DNA of 64,000 nt from Jannaschia formosa. GTDB lineage: Bacteria > Pseudomonadota > Alphaproteobacteria > Rhodobacterales > Rhodobacteraceae. Position numbers and translations under genes: made by a program. Below the pieces are notes generated by a model, which worked only from the letters and a program-made list of their open reading frames with translations, made no database searches and had not been told where the DNA came from. Positions 44,134-53,163 of this stretch are shown one piece after another (positions within the stretch are counted from its first letter, which is position 1; each line of letters begins with the position of its first letter). Location of the stretch: positions 62,001 to 126,000 of the forward strand of contig NZ_QPLJ01000012.1 in assembly GCF_003340555.1 (NCBI RefSeq), given 5' to 3'.

Positions 44134-46922
44134 TGCGCCTCGGCCCAGTTCGCCCCCCGCCCGTCATCGACCGTCAGCGGCACCGACAGGTGAACCACCG
44201 GCATGTTGGCCCCTTCCATCACCTCGCGGGCGCGGGCGATCAGGGGGTCGACGTCGTCCTCGGCCACCTCGAACAGCAGTTCGTCATGGACCTGCAGAAG
44301 CATCTTCGCGTCGAGCCCCGCGATGGCGTCGTCCATGCGGATCATCGCGCGGCGGATCACGTCCGCCGCCGTGCCCTGGATCGGCGCGTTGATCGCGGCG
44401 CGGCGGGCGAAGCCCGCGCCGGGGCCCTTGGCGTTGATCTCGGGCGTGTGGATGCGGCGGCCGAACAGGGTCTCGACGCGGCCGTGCTTCTTCGCGAACT
44501 CCACCGTGTCGTCCATGTAGGCGCGGATGCCGGGGAAGCGCTCGAAATAGGTGTCGATGAAGGCCTGTGCCTCCGCTCGGGGGATGCGCAGGTTGCGGGC
44601 GAGACCGAAGCCCGAGATGCCGTAGATCACGCCGAAGTTGATCGCCTTGGCCTGCCGGCGCACGTCCGGCGTCATCGCGTCGAGCGGCACGCCGAACATC
44701 TGGCTGGCGGTGATGGCGTGGATGTCCTGCCCGTCCTTGAACGCCTGCTTCAGAGCGTCGATCCCGGCGATATGGGCGAGGATGCGCAGCTCGATCTGGG
44801 AATAGTCGAGCGAGACGATCACCCGCCCTTCGGGCGCGACGAAGGCCTCGCGGATGCGGCGCCCCTCGTCGGAGCGGACGGGAATGTTCTGGAGGTTCGG
44901 ATCGGTCGAGGCCAGCCGCCCCGTATTCGCCCCCGCGATGGAATAGGAGGTGTGCACGCGCCCCGTCTCGGGGTTGATGTGCTGCTGCAACGCGTCGGTA
45001 TAGGTCGATTTCAGCTTCGAGATCTGCCGCCAGTCGAGGATGAGGCGCGGCAACGTGTGCTCGGTCGCGAGGTCCTCCAGCGCGGTGGCATCGGTCGACC
45101 ACTTGCCCGCCTTGGTCTTCTTGCCGCCGGGCAGGCCGAGCTCGCCGAACAGGATCTCGCCCAACTGGCTGGGAGAGCCGACGTTGAAGGGCTGGCCCGC
45201 GGCGGCATGGATCTCCTCCTCCAGCGCGGCCATCTTCTGGGCGAAGGCGCCGGACATGCGGCTGAGCACGTCGCGGTCGACCTTGACCCCGTGCCGCTCC
45301 ATCCGCGCGAGCACATGGACCATCGGACGCTCCAGCGTCTCGTAGACCTGCGTCACCTTGGCCACGTGCAGGCGCGGCTTGAACAGCCGGTGCAGGCGCA
45401 GGGTGACGTCGGCATCCTCGGCGGCATAGGGCGCGGCCTTCTCGATGGCAACGCGGTCGAAGGTGACCTGGGACTTGCCGGTGCCGATCAGCTCCTTGAT
45501 CGGAATGGGCTGGTGGTTGAGGTAGCGGTCGGCGAGCTGGTCCATCCCGTGGCCGTGCAGGCCCCCGTGCTGCGCGTAGCTCAGCAGCATCGTGTCGTCG
45601 ATCGGCGCGACCTCGACCCCCTCGGCGGCGAAGATCTTGACGTCGTATTTCATGTTCTGCCCGACCTTGAGGATGGCCGGGTCCTCCAGCACGGGCTTCA
45701 GAAGCGCCAGCGCCTCGGCCTTGTCGAGCTGCCCCTCGGCGAGAGCGTCCGTATCGAACAGGTCGCCCCCGCCGGACCGGTGGGCCAGCGGGACATAGCA
45801 GGCGACGCCCGGCGCGGTGGCGAGGCTGATGCCCACCAGCTCGGCCCGCATCTCGTCGAGCGAGGTCGTCTCGGTATCGACAGCGACCGTGCCGGCAGCG
45901 TGGATGCGGTCGATCCAGGCGCGCAGCGCCTCCTTGTCGCGCACCGTCTCGTAGGCCCCGGCGTCGATGGGCGGGTCCTCGGGTGCGTCGGGCGCGTCCA
46001 CCGCGGCCCGGGCTTCGGGCATAGGCGGCGGCTCCCGGTCGAGCCTGTCGGCGATGCGGCGCGTGAGGGTGCGGAACTCCATCTCGGTGAGGAAGGCCAG
46101 CAGCCGATCGGGAATGGCGTCGCGCAGCTCCAGGTCGTCGAGGGTGAAGTCGAGCGGCGTGTTGCAGTCGAGCTGGACGAGGCGCTTCGACAGCTCGATC
46201 TGGGCGCGATGCTCGATCAGGGTCTGGCGGCGCTTGGGCTGCTTGATCTCCTCGGCGCGGTCCAGAAGCTCCTCCAGGGAACCGAATTCGTTGATGAGCT
46301 GGGCGGCGGTCTTGATGCCGATGCCCGGCGCGCCGGGGACATTGTCGACCGAGTCGCCCGCCAGCGCCTGCACGTCGACCACGCGGGAGGGAGGGACGCC
46401 AAACTTGGCCTCGACCCCCTCGACGTCGATGCGGATGTTCTTCATCGGGTCGAGCATCTCGACCCCGCCGCCGACCAGCTGCATCAGGTCCTTGTCGGAA
46501 CTCAGGATCGTCACGCGCCCGCCCGCATCCCGCGCCTGGCAGGCGAGCGTGGCGATGATGTCGTCGGCCTCCCATCCCTCGATCTCCTCGCAGGCGATGT
46601 TGAAGGCTCGGGTCGCCTCGCGGGTCAGCGGGATCTGCGGGGCCAGGTCCTCGGGCATCTCGGAGCGGTTGGCCTTGTAGAGGTCGTAGAGGTCGTTGCG
46701 GAAGGTATGGCTGCCCTTGTCGAAGATGACCGCGACATGGGTTGCGGCGTCAGGGCCGGAGTTCCCCTCGACGTAGCGGTCGAGCATGTTGCAGAAGCCC
46801 GAGACGGCGCCGATGGGCAGCCCGTCCGACTTGCGCGTGAGCGGCGGCAGCGCGTGGAAGGCGCGGAAGATGAACGCCGAGCCGTCGATCAGATGCAGGT
46901 GATGGCCCTTGCCGAACGTCAT
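44130..46922 (-). CDS. polA: DNA polymerase I
   Basis: 930 residues from the ATG at 46922; upstream in-frame codons to 46994 are unconserved. It has three domains. The 5'-3' exonuclease (about 1-290) shows HLIDGSAFIFRAFHALPPL, AVIFDKGSHTFRN and DSVDNVPGAPGIG. The 3'-5' exonuclease (about 330-520) keeps acidic residues in VAVDTETTSLDEM, so proofreading is probably active. The polymerase domain has ANTGRLASTDPNLQNIPVR, SLDYSQIELRILAHIAG, RRQAKAINFGVIYGISGFGL and LLQVHDELLFEV. It works in Okazaki fragment maturation and repair. It appears to be the first gene of polA-(membrane)-rluE on -. Confidence 0.97.
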   Translation of the reverse strand: MTFGKGHHLHLIDGSAFIFRAFHALPPLTRKSDGLPIGAVSGFCNMLDRYVEGNSGPDAATHVAVIFDKGSHTFRNDLYDLYKANRSEMPEDLAPQIPLTREATRAFNIACEEIEGWEADDIIATLACQARDAGGRVTILSSDKDLMQLVGGGVEMLDPMKNIRIDVEGVEAKFGVPPSRVVDVQALAGDSVDNVPGAPGIGIKTAAQLINEFGSLEELLDRAEEIKQPKRRQTLIEHRAQIELSKRLVQLDCNTPLDFTLDDLELRDAIPDRLLAFLTEMEFRTLTRRIADRLDREPPPMPEARAAVDAPDAPEDPPIDAGAYETVRDKEALRAWIDRIHAAGTVAVDTETTSLDEMRAELVGISLATAPGVACYVPLAHRSGGGDLFDTDALAEGQLDKAEALALLKPVLEDPAILKVGQNMKYDVKIFAAEGVEVAPIDDTMLLSYAQHGGLHGHGMDQLADRYLNHQPIPIKELIGTGKSQVTFDRVAIEKAAPYAAEDADVTLRLHRLFKPRLHVAKVTQVYETLERPMVHVLARMERHGVKVDRDVLSRMSGAFAQKMAALEEEIHAAAGQPFNVGSPSQLGEILFGELGLPGGKKTKAGKWSTDATALEDLATEHTLPRLILDWRQISKLKSTYTDALQQHINPETGRVHTSYSIAGANTGRLASTDPNLQNIPVRSDEGRRIREAFVAPEGRVIVSLDYSQIELRILAHIAGIDALKQAFKDGQDIHAITASQMFGVPLDAMTPDVRRQAKAINFGVIYGISGFGLARNLRIPRAEAQAFIDTYFERFPGIRAYMDDTVEFAKKHGRVETLFGRRIHTPEINAKGPGAGFARRAAINAPIQGTAADVIRRAMIRMDDAIAGLDAKMLLQVHDELLFEVAEDDVDPLIARAREVMEGANMPVVHLSVPLTVDDGRGANWAEAH

Positions 46923-47024
46923 GGATGGTCTCCCTCGATGCCCGGCGGTGATGGCACGATCCGCCGCCCGCCGCCACTGCGGAGGGGCGCGCATCGCCGG
47001 GTCGCGGGGCGGTCATGGGCCCGA

Positions 47025-47104
47025 GGAGCGGTGCGCTTCAGGTCTGCCGTGTAAGGAAGACTTGCGACTGGCGCGCCGGACCTCGCCCGGTCGCCGGACC
47101 GGGG
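47025..47104 (+). repeat. Dispersed intergenic element, copy A
   Basis: The 254-bp gap between polA and the hemolysin-III gene holds an 80-nt segment that aligns without gaps to copy B (56841-56920, minus). Fourteen bases match exactly at one end (GGAGCGGTGCGCTT), and roughly two-thirds of the following 66 match. Its core (47053-47100) also aligns to copy C (61371-61418) at about 70 percent. The reading frame shared by the copies is broken by a stop here, so it is not a conserved gene. Confidence 0.6.
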
Positions 47105-47176
47105 GCGTCCTGCCGATGCCGTTCCGCGTGGGACCCTGGATCGGGCACCGGGCCATGCAGGCGGCCCGCCCGGACC

Positions 47177-47857
47177 CTAGATCAGGCTCGTCGCCGCCAG
47201 GTGCCAGAAGATCGCAACGCAGAACACCACCGAGGCCACGACCACGAAGCCGTGCCAGATCGTGTTGTGGAAGCGCATCCCGCCCAGCAGCAGGAACGGC
47301 GTGCCCAGCGAATAGAGCAGCCCCCCCGCCAGCATCAGCCCGAAGACCGGCCAGCTGGTCGTCGCGATCACCTCGCCGCCCGCGACCAGCACGGCCCAGC
47401 CCAGCGCGAGCCCGATGCCGACGCTGATGACGCTCGACCGCCGACGTCTCAGGAAGACCGTCGCCGTGGCCAGCACCGCGCCCGTCCACATCGCCGACAG
47501 GAAGGCCATGCCGGTGCCCGACAGCACCACGAAAGGCGTCACCGTGCCCGCGATCTTGAGATAGATCGCCGACATGTCGAGGCGGCGCAGCAGGTCCGTC
47601 CAGTCCGGATTGGCAATGTGGTTGTAGGCCAGCGAGGCCGACAGCATCGCGATCAGCGTCGCGCCGTAGACCGACACGCCAAGGACGCCGGCGGCGTCGC
47701 CACGCCAGAGCGCCGTGAGCGTGATCAGCACCGGCACCGCCACGACGGCGAGGACCAGACCGGCGAGGTGGACAAGCGCGTCGCTAACCTTCTCCGCCCG
47801 GTCATAGGGGCGGGGCAGCACGTCGGCGGAGGGTGCGGGTATGTCGGAATCCATCAT
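47177..47857 (-). CDS. Hemolysin III (PAQR/HlyIII) family membrane protein
   Basis: 226 residues with about seven membrane helices. Family motifs are DALVHLAGLVLAVVAVPVL near the N-terminus, SLAYNH with NPDWTDLLRRLDMSAIYLKIAGTVTPF (the S-x3-H and D-H-type metal residues; here LDMSAIYLKIAGTVTP), and the C-terminal GMRFHNTIWHGFVVVAS with H-x3-H. PAQR proteins are putative seven-helix metal-dependent hydrolases. The name hemolysin is historical, and bacterial function is not established. It is monocistronic. Confidence 0.85.
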   Translation of the reverse strand: MMDSDIPAPSADVLPRPYDRAEKVSDALVHLAGLVLAVVAVPVLITLTALWRGDAAGVLGVSVYGATLIAMLSASLAYNHIANPDWTDLLRRLDMSAIYLKIAGTVTPFVVLSGTGMAFLSAMWTGAVLATATVFLRRRRSSVISVGIGLALGWAVLVAGGEVIATTSWPVFGLMLAGGLLYSLGTPFLLLGGMRFHNTIWHGFVVVASVVFCVAIFWHLAATSLI

Positions 47858-47970
47858 GTCAGCAGGCTAGCACGAATGCCTTCGCGTCCAGTTAATTGAC
47901 CTCACGACAGCGCGACACTCTGTTGCGGCATCGGTCGGCGGGGCAGAGATACCCCAACGCGCTACCCCCC

Positions 47971-49113
47971 TCAGGCGATCCGTCGGCCTTCCGACCAGAC
48001 CGATTGCAGCTGGGCGAGCGTGCCGTCCCGCCGCACCCGGATGACGTCCGCGCGCAGCCCGGGCGCGATCCGGCCGCGGTCGTCCAGCCCGACGGCGCGG
48101 GCCGGCGCGTCAGTGACGGTGGCGACGGCGCCCGGCAGGTCGCCGGTCATGTCGGCCACCCGGAACGCCGCGACCAGCAGCGCGGCGGGAACGTAGTCCG
48201 AACTGAGGATGTCCAGAAGCCCGGCCTCCGCCAGATCCGCCGCGGCGACGTTGCCGGAATGGGAGCCGCCGCGGATCACGTTCGGCGCGCCCATCATCAC
48301 CGCGATTCCCGCCTCGCGCGAGGCTTCGGCGGCCTCGCGGGTGGTCGGGAACTCCGCGACCTGCACCCCGTGGCCTGCGCTGACCGCGACCTGGGCGGCG
48401 GTGGTGTCGTCGTGACTGGCCAGCGCCGCGCCAAGGCGGTGCGCGGCGGCGACGGCGGCGGCCTCGTGCCGGACTCCGACCTCGGCCTGGATGGCGCGCA
48501 ACTCGTCGCAGTAGATGTCGAACTGCTCCGCATTCAGGCCCTTCCTGCCCTGGATATAGGCGCGCAGTTTGTCGGGATCGGCGAACTGGCGCTGACCGGG
48601 CGTGTGGTCCATCAGGCTGACCAGCCGCACCCGATCCTCGGGGCCGAAGCTGTCGAGCTCGTCCACCAGCTCCTGGCTGCAGATCTCGGCGCGCAGGTGG
48701 AGGTGATGCGAGATCTTCAGCGCGCCCGCCTCGTGCAGCGCCATGATTTCGGTGGCCAGATCGCGCGCATAGGCGCCGTAGCCGAGCCCGGTGGAGGTCA
48801 TCAGCGTCCCGACCCGCAGCGCGTCGAAGACCGTCGTGATCCCGCAGGAGGCCAGCTCCCGGTCATGGGCGAGGATGGCGGCGTCATGCGGCCAGTCGAC
48901 GCCGGGGCGGGGCTGGATGTGGCGTTCGAGGTTGTCGGTATGCAGCTCGACGAGGCCCGGCAAAACCAGGTCGCCCTCGCAGTCGAGCGCGCCGGCGACG
49001 CGCGTTGACCCGGGATCGACGGCGGCGATAGACCCGTCGCGAAGGGTCAGCGTTCCGAGGATCACCTCGCCCAGCAGGACGAGGCGGGCGTTGGTCAGGA
49101 CGGTCTCGCTCAT
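47971..49113 (-). CDS. phnM: Alpha-D-ribose 1-methylphosphonate 5-triphosphate diphosphatase
   Basis: 380 residues from the ATG at 49113. It is an amidohydrolase-fold enzyme with VLPGLVELHTDNLERH (metal site), KISHHLHLRAEICS, ALASHDDTTAAQ and SGNVAAADLAEAGLLDILSSDYVPAALL. It removes pyrophosphate from the triphosphate made by PhnGHIL, giving the substrate of PhnJ. It is separated from the phnN-G operon by the oppositely oriented DUF1045 gene; only 20 bp lie between the two divergent starts. Confidence 0.95.
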   Translation of the reverse strand: MSETVLTNARLVLLGEVILGTLTLRDGSIAAVDPGSTRVAGALDCEGDLVLPGLVELHTDNLERHIQPRPGVDWPHDAAILAHDRELASCGITTVFDALRVGTLMTSTGLGYGAYARDLATEIMALHEAGALKISHHLHLRAEICSQELVDELDSFGPEDRVRLVSLMDHTPGQRQFADPDKLRAYIQGRKGLNAEQFDIYCDELRAIQAEVGVRHEAAAVAAAHRLGAALASHDDTTAAQVAVSAGHGVQVAEFPTTREAAEASREAGIAVMMGAPNVIRGGSHSGNVAAADLAEAGLLDILSSDYVPAALLVAAFRVADMTGDLPGAVATVTDAPARAVGLDDRGRIAPGLRADVIRVRRDGTLAQLQSVWSEGRRIA

Positions 49114-49133
49114 GAACGGCTCCGGAGAGGGAA

Positions 49134-49799
49134 ATGGACTGGACGCGCTACGCGATCTACTGGCTGCCCGGCGGCGACCTGGGCCGCGCCGGGGCGGAGT
49201 GGCTGGGCTGGGACGCGCGGGCGGGCGCACCCTGCGGCGCGGGCCGTGAAGACGCCGCGACGCCCCGCCGCTACGGCTTCCACGCGACGCTGAAGCCGCC
49301 CTTCCGGCTGGCCCCGGGGAGAGCGGCCGAGGGCGTGCTGTCGGCGGCCCGCGACCTTGCGGCCCGGACGGCGCCGGTCGGGATCGGGCGCCTGTCGGTC
49401 GCCCGGCTGGGGAACTTCCTCGCACTTGTGCCCGAGACGAACCCCACCGGTCTCGCTGCGGCGCTGGTCGAAGGGCTCGACGACTTCCGCGCGCCCCCGG
49501 CCGAGGCCGAACTGGCTCGTCGCCGCGCCAGCGGGCTGGACGAGGCGGAGGAGCGGCTGCTGGCCCGCTGGGGCTACCCTTACGTGATGGAGCGGTTCCG
49601 CATGCATCTCACCCTGACCGGCCCCACGCCTGGGTCCGGGGCCGCCGAAGACGCGCAAGCTCGCTTCGACCCGCTGGCCGGGCCGCACCGGATCGAGGCG
49701 GTGTCGCTGATGGGCGAGGATGGAGAGGGGCGCTTTCATCTGATCGAGGACCTTCCGCTGGGGCGCGACAGCGCGCGCGAGGCCGCACGCACGGCTTGA
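49134..49799 (+). CDS. DUF1045 phosphonate-operon protein, 2H phosphoesterase-like
   Basis: 221 residues. Two H-x-T/S motifs, FHATLKPPF (about 47-55) and MHLTLTGP (about 157-164), are spaced as in 2H phosphoesterases, which open cyclic phosphates. Proteins of this family (TIGR03223 type) occur in phn clusters. E. coli needs PhnP to open ribose 1,2-cyclic phosphate; no phnP is in this window, so this protein may do it (inference). GGAGAGGG just upstream is its ribosome site. Its 3' end overlaps phnN on the other strand by 64 bp. Confidence 0.82.
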   Translation: MDWTRYAIYWLPGGDLGRAGAEWLGWDARAGAPCGAGREDAATPRRYGFHATLKPPFRLAPGRAAEGVLSAARDLAARTAPVGIGRLSVARLGNFLALVPETNPTGLAAALVEGLDDFRAPPAEAELARRRASGLDEAEERLLARWGYPYVMERFRMHLTLTGPTPGSGAAEDAQARFDPLAGPHRIEAVSLMGEDGEGRFHLIEDLPLGRDSAREAARTA

Positions 49800-50296
49800 T
49801 CGAGCGTGCCGCCATTGTCCACCACGACGATCTCCAGCCCCTCCGGCAGGGCCGGAGCGGGTCGGGCCAGCCGGGCGGCGATGTCGGCGCCGGTCTCGCG
49901 CCCGCGATCCGACAGGCGCAGGGCCAGCACCTCGGGCGGCGCGGTCAGCTGCAGAACGGCGAAGCCCGGCAGCACCCGGGACGCCTCGGCCAGGACGCTG
50001 CGCGATAGGTTGACGAGGCCGGTCTCGCCCGGCCCGAGCGCCGCGATTTCGGCACGCGGCACGCCGTAGCGGAGACGGTGGGCCGACCAGTGCAGCGCGA
50101 AGGCACCGGCTTCGGCCATGGCCTTGAACTCCGCTTCGGTGACGGACCGGAACGGCTCGGTTTCGTCCGCCGGGCGGGTCACGACCCTTTGCAGGGCGCG
50201 GAAGCCGGGTGCCGAGGCGGCGAGCGCGGCGATCAGGCTGTCCTTGCCGACGCCGGAGGGGCCGATGACGCCGACGACCCGCGGGGCCCCGCTCAC
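49736..50296 (-). CDS. phnN: Ribose 1,5-bisphosphate phosphokinase
   Basis: 186 residues from a GTG at 50296 that overlaps the phnL stop (GTGA). The P-loop is [18 protein letters not shown] (about 8-25), and the guanylate-kinase-like fold continues with [21 protein letters not shown] and [15 protein letters not shown]. It phosphorylates ribose 1,5-bisphosphate to PRPP, the end product of the C-P lyase pathway. It is the last gene of the phnGHI-HAD-JKLN operon and is antisense to the DUF1045 3' end. Confidence 0.94.
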   Translation of the reverse strand: MSGAPRVVGVIGPSGVGKDSLIAALAASAPGFRALQRVVTRPADETEPFRSVTEAEFKAMAEAGAFALHWSAHRLRYGVPRAEIAALGPGETGLVNLSRSVLAEASRVLPGFAVLQLTAPPEVLALRLSDRGRETGADIAARLARPAPALPEGLEIVVVDNGGTLDQAVRAASRALSRPSGRSSIR

Positions 50297-50976
50297 GACG
50301 CGGCCCGGGGGGCGAAGACCGAGACGTCGACCTCCCGGTCGGCGACCTCGGCGCGGGCGGGCCCGTCGTGGAAGATGCCGACGACGGCGGCGCCGCGTGC
50401 CTTGGCCTCGCGGATGAGGTCCAGCACGACGGCCCGGTTCACCGGATCCAGAGATGCGGTCGGCTCGTCCAGCAGCAGCACCGGATAGGGATGCACGAAG
50501 CCGCGCGCGATGTTCACCCGCTGCTGCTCCCCGCCCGAGAAGGTCGTGGGGGAGAGCGGCCAGAGCCGCTCGGGCAGGTTCAGCCGGGCGAGCAGCGCCT
50601 CGGCCCGCGCCCGCGCCTCCTCCTCCGGGACGCCCAGCGCGGCCAGCGGCTCGGCGACCACCTCCACGGCGGGCACGCGCGGGACGACGCGCAGGAATTG
50701 CGACACGTAGCCCAGCGTCCCCCGCCGCAGCGCCGAGACCTCGCGCGCGGAGGCGGTGGCGAGGTCCAGTCCCGCCACCACCAGCGACCCGCCGCCGGGC
50801 ACGTAGTTCCCCTGCAGCAGGCGCAGCAGCGTCGACTTGCCCGAGCCCGACGCCCCCGTCAGCGCCACGCATTCGCCGGGCGCGACGGTCAGCGCCGCCT
50901 CCGTCAGGACCGGAATCTCGGCGCCGCCCTGGTTGTGCAGGACGAACCGCTTGGAGAGATGCGAGACGGAGATCAT
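50293..50976 (-). CDS. phnL: C-P lyase complex ABC-type ATPase PhnL
   Basis: 227 residues. It has Walker [17 protein letters not shown]-loop region [27 protein letters not shown], signature [16 protein letters not shown] and Walker [13 protein letters not shown]. With PhnGHI it is required for phosphonate coupling to ATP-derived ribose triphosphate; it is not a transporter despite its fold. It overlaps phnK and phnN by 4 bp each. Confidence 0.94.
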   Translation of the reverse strand: MISVSHLSKRFVLHNQGGAEIPVLTEAALTVAPGECVALTGASGSGKSTLLRLLQGNYVPGGGSLVVAGLDLATASAREVSALRRGTLGYVSQFLRVVPRVPAVEVVAEPLAALGVPEEEARARAEALLARLNLPERLWPLSPTTFSGGEQQRVNIARGFVHPYPVLLLDEPTASLDPVNRAVVLDLIREAKARGAAVVGIFHDGPARAEVADREVDVSVFAPRAAS

Positions 50977-51749
50977 GTCGGCAGCACCGAGGAGACGAGG
51001 AGTTGCGTATAGCCGTGCTGCGGATCGTCCAGCACCCGGTCGGTCAGCCCCGTCTCGACCGCCCGCCCGTCCTTCATCACCATCAGCCGGTCGGCCAGCA
51101 GCCGCACCACGCCCAGGTCATGCGTCACCACGATGGCCGATAGCCCCATCCGCCGCACCAGCCCGCGCAGCAGGTCCAGAAGCCGGGCCTGCACGCTCAC
51201 GTCCAGCCCGCCAGTCGGCTCGTCCATCAGCACCAGCTTCGGCCCCGTCACCAGCCCCCGCGCGATCTGCAGCCGCTGCTGCATCCCCCCCGAGAATTGC
51301 GAGGGCCGGTCGTCGATCCGGGCCGGGTCGATCTCGACCCGCGCCAGCCAGTCCTCGGCCGTCCGTCGGATGTCGCCGTAGTGCCGCGCGCCGCCCGCCA
51401 TCAGCCGCTCGCCCACGTTGCCGCCGGCGCTCACGTTCATGCGCAGCCCGTCGCGGGCGTGCTGGTGGACGAAGGCCCATTCGGTGCGGCCCAGCCTGCG
51501 CCGCGCCGGCTCCGGCAGGGTCAGCACGTCGCGCCCGGCATAGAGCGCGGTGCCCGCATCGGCCTCCAGATGCCCGGCCAGACAGGCCAGCAGCGTCGAC
51601 TTTCCCGACCCGCTCTCGCCCACGATGCCCAGCACCTCGCCCGGCCAGAGCTCGAGGTCGATGCCGGCGCAACCGATCCGCCCGCCATAGGATTTCGTGA
51701 GCCCCCGCACCGACAGCAGCGGCGGATCGCTCTCGGTCACCCCGCTCAT
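50973..51749 (-). CDS. phnK: C-P lyase complex ABC-type ATPase PhnK
   Basis: 258 residues from the ATG at 51749 (ATGA overlap with the phnJ stop). It has Walker [19 protein letters not shown], the PhnK-typical [32 protein letters not shown], signature [18 protein letters not shown] and Walker [17 protein letters not shown]. It docks on the PhnGHIJ core in E. coli. The longer in-frame reading upstream is a shadow of phnJ. Confidence 0.95.
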   Translation of the reverse strand: MSGVTESDPPLLSVRGLTKSYGGRIGCAGIDLELWPGEVLGIVGESGSGKSTLLACLAGHLEADAGTALYAGRDVLTLPEPARRRLGRTEWAFVHQHARDGLRMNVSAGGNVGERLMAGGARHYGDIRRTAEDWLARVEIDPARIDDRPSQFSGGMQQRLQIARGLVTGPKLVLMDEPTGGLDVSVQARLLDLLRGLVRRMGLSAIVVTHDLGVVRLLADRLMVMKDGRAVETGLTDRVLDDPQHGYTQLLVSSVLPT

Positions 51750-52567
51750 GCCCGCCGCTCCGCGCACCAGTCCGTGTCCGAGCACTGGAACCGGCGCGTC
51801 CCCGCATCGTCGGCCACGATCTCGTCCAGATAGCTGTCCTCCGCCCCGCAAAGCGCGCAGACCCCGTCGGCCTTCGACGCCTCGAAGGGATGATCCTCGA
51901 AATCGAGCGAGACGACCCGCGTATGCGGCGGGATCGCGTAGATCCGCTGTTCCCGCCCCGCGCCGAAGAGCTGGATCGCCGGGCTTTCGAGCTTCGGGTT
52001 GTCGAAGCGCGGGATCGGCGAGGGATCGAAGACGTAGCGGTCGTTCACCATCGCCGGATAGGCGTAGGAGGTCGCGATGGCGCCGTGCCGCGCGATATCC
52101 TCGTAAAGCTTCACGTGCATCAGGCCGTATTCCTCCAGGGCGTGCATCCGCCGCGTCTCGGTCTCGCGCGGTTCCAGGAAGCGAAGGGGCTCGGGGATGG
52201 GCACCTGATAGACGAGGATCTGATCCTCGCGCAGCGGCGTCTCGGGGATGCGGTGGCGGGTCTGGATGATGCTGGCCTTCGCGGTCCGCGTCGTCGTCGC
52301 GACCCCGGCCACGCGGGCGAAGAAGGCGCGGATCGAGACGGCGTTGGTCGTATCGTCGGCGCCCTGGTCGATGACCTTCAGCACGTCCTTGGGCATGAGG
52401 CAGGCCGCCGTCACCTGCACGCCGCCGGTGCCCCAGCCACAGGGCATCGGCATCTCGCGGCTGGCGAATGGCACCTGATAGCCCGGCACGGCCAGCCCCT
52501 TCAGGATCGCCCGGCGGATCATCTTCTTCGTCGGCTCGTCGAGATAGGCGAAGTTGTAGTCGGTCAC
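51746..52567 (-). CDS. phnJ: C-P lyase catalytic subunit (radical SAM)
   Basis: 273 residues. The four cysteines C237, C240, C262 and C268 (CALC, then FQCSDTDWC) keep the spacing of the E. coli cluster and thiyl-radical residues. The N-terminal MTDYNFAYLDEPTKKMIRRAILKGLAVPGYQVPFASREMPMPCGWGTGGVQ is typical. It cleaves the C-P bond of ribose 1-alkylphosphonate 5-phosphate to alkane and 1,2-cyclic phosphate. Unusually, a HAD gene separates it from phnI; both junctions are 4-bp overlaps. Confidence 0.97.
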   Translation of the reverse strand: MTDYNFAYLDEPTKKMIRRAILKGLAVPGYQVPFASREMPMPCGWGTGGVQVTAACLMPKDVLKVIDQGADDTTNAVSIRAFFARVAGVATTTRTAKASIIQTRHRIPETPLREDQILVYQVPIPEPLRFLEPRETETRRMHALEEYGLMHVKLYEDIARHGAIATSYAYPAMVNDRYVFDPSPIPRFDNPKLESPAIQLFGAGREQRIYAIPPHTRVVSLDFEDHPFEASKADGVCALCGAEDSYLDEIVADDAGTRRFQCSDTDWCAERRA

Positions 52568-53163
52568 AGCAGGCCCCTCTCGACAAGGGCGGCGCGGAAC
52601 GCCTCGGCGGTGGAGAAATGGATGCCGTCCATCCCGACGGCCCGCGCGCCCTCGACGTTGTGCAGCCCGTCGTCGACGAAGACGCAGGCCTCGGGCGCCA
52701 GCCCCGCCCGGTCGCAGAGCAGGCGGAAGATGCGCGGGTCGGGCTTGACCATCCCCTCGCGCCCAGAAACGACCAGCGTTCCGAAGACCTCGGCCAGCCG
52801 GGGATGGGCCTTCAGCCCCTCGGGCCAGGTTTCCGCCGACCAGTTGGTGATGGCATGGGTCGCGACGCCCGCGGCCTGCAGTTCGTCCAGCACCGCCCAG
52901 GTGCCGGGCACCGCATCCCGGACCGTGCGGACATAGAGCGACGGATAGGCCGCCAGCAGCCGCGCATCCTCGGGGTCGTCCAGCTCCGCCGCCATCTCCG
53001 CAAAGGTCGCGCCGCCGTCGCCGCGCAGGTTGCGCGCCGCAAAGCCGATGCGGTCCATGAACTCCCGCGCGCCCTGCTCGCCCAGCTCCGGGCTCCAGGC
53101 GAGATGGGGCTTCCAGTCGACCAGCACCCCGCCGATATCGAAGACCACCGCTGACAGGGTCAT
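52564..53163 (-). CDS. HAD-superfamily phosphatase inside the phn operon
   Basis: 199 residues. Motif I is VVFDIGGVLVDW (Asp nucleophile, Gly at the usual second Asp), motif II Thr is in HAITNWS, motif III Lys in GMVKPDPRIF, and motif IV in VFVDDGLHNVEGA. This matches the YihX type, which removes phosphate from alpha-glucose 1-phosphate. It overlaps phnI and phnJ by 4 bp each, so it is translated as part of the operon. A role on ribose 1-phosphate-type intermediates is possible (inference); simple cargo or phosphate scavenging is the alternative. Confidence 0.85.
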   Translation of the reverse strand: MTLSAVVFDIGGVLVDWKPHLAWSPELGEQGAREFMDRIGFAARNLRGDGGATFAEMAAELDDPEDARLLAAYPSLYVRTVRDAVPGTWAVLDELQAAGVATHAITNWSAETWPEGLKAHPRLAEVFGTLVVSGREGMVKPDPRIFRLLCDRAGLAPEACVFVDDGLHNVEGARAVGMDGIHFSTAEAFRAALVERGLL

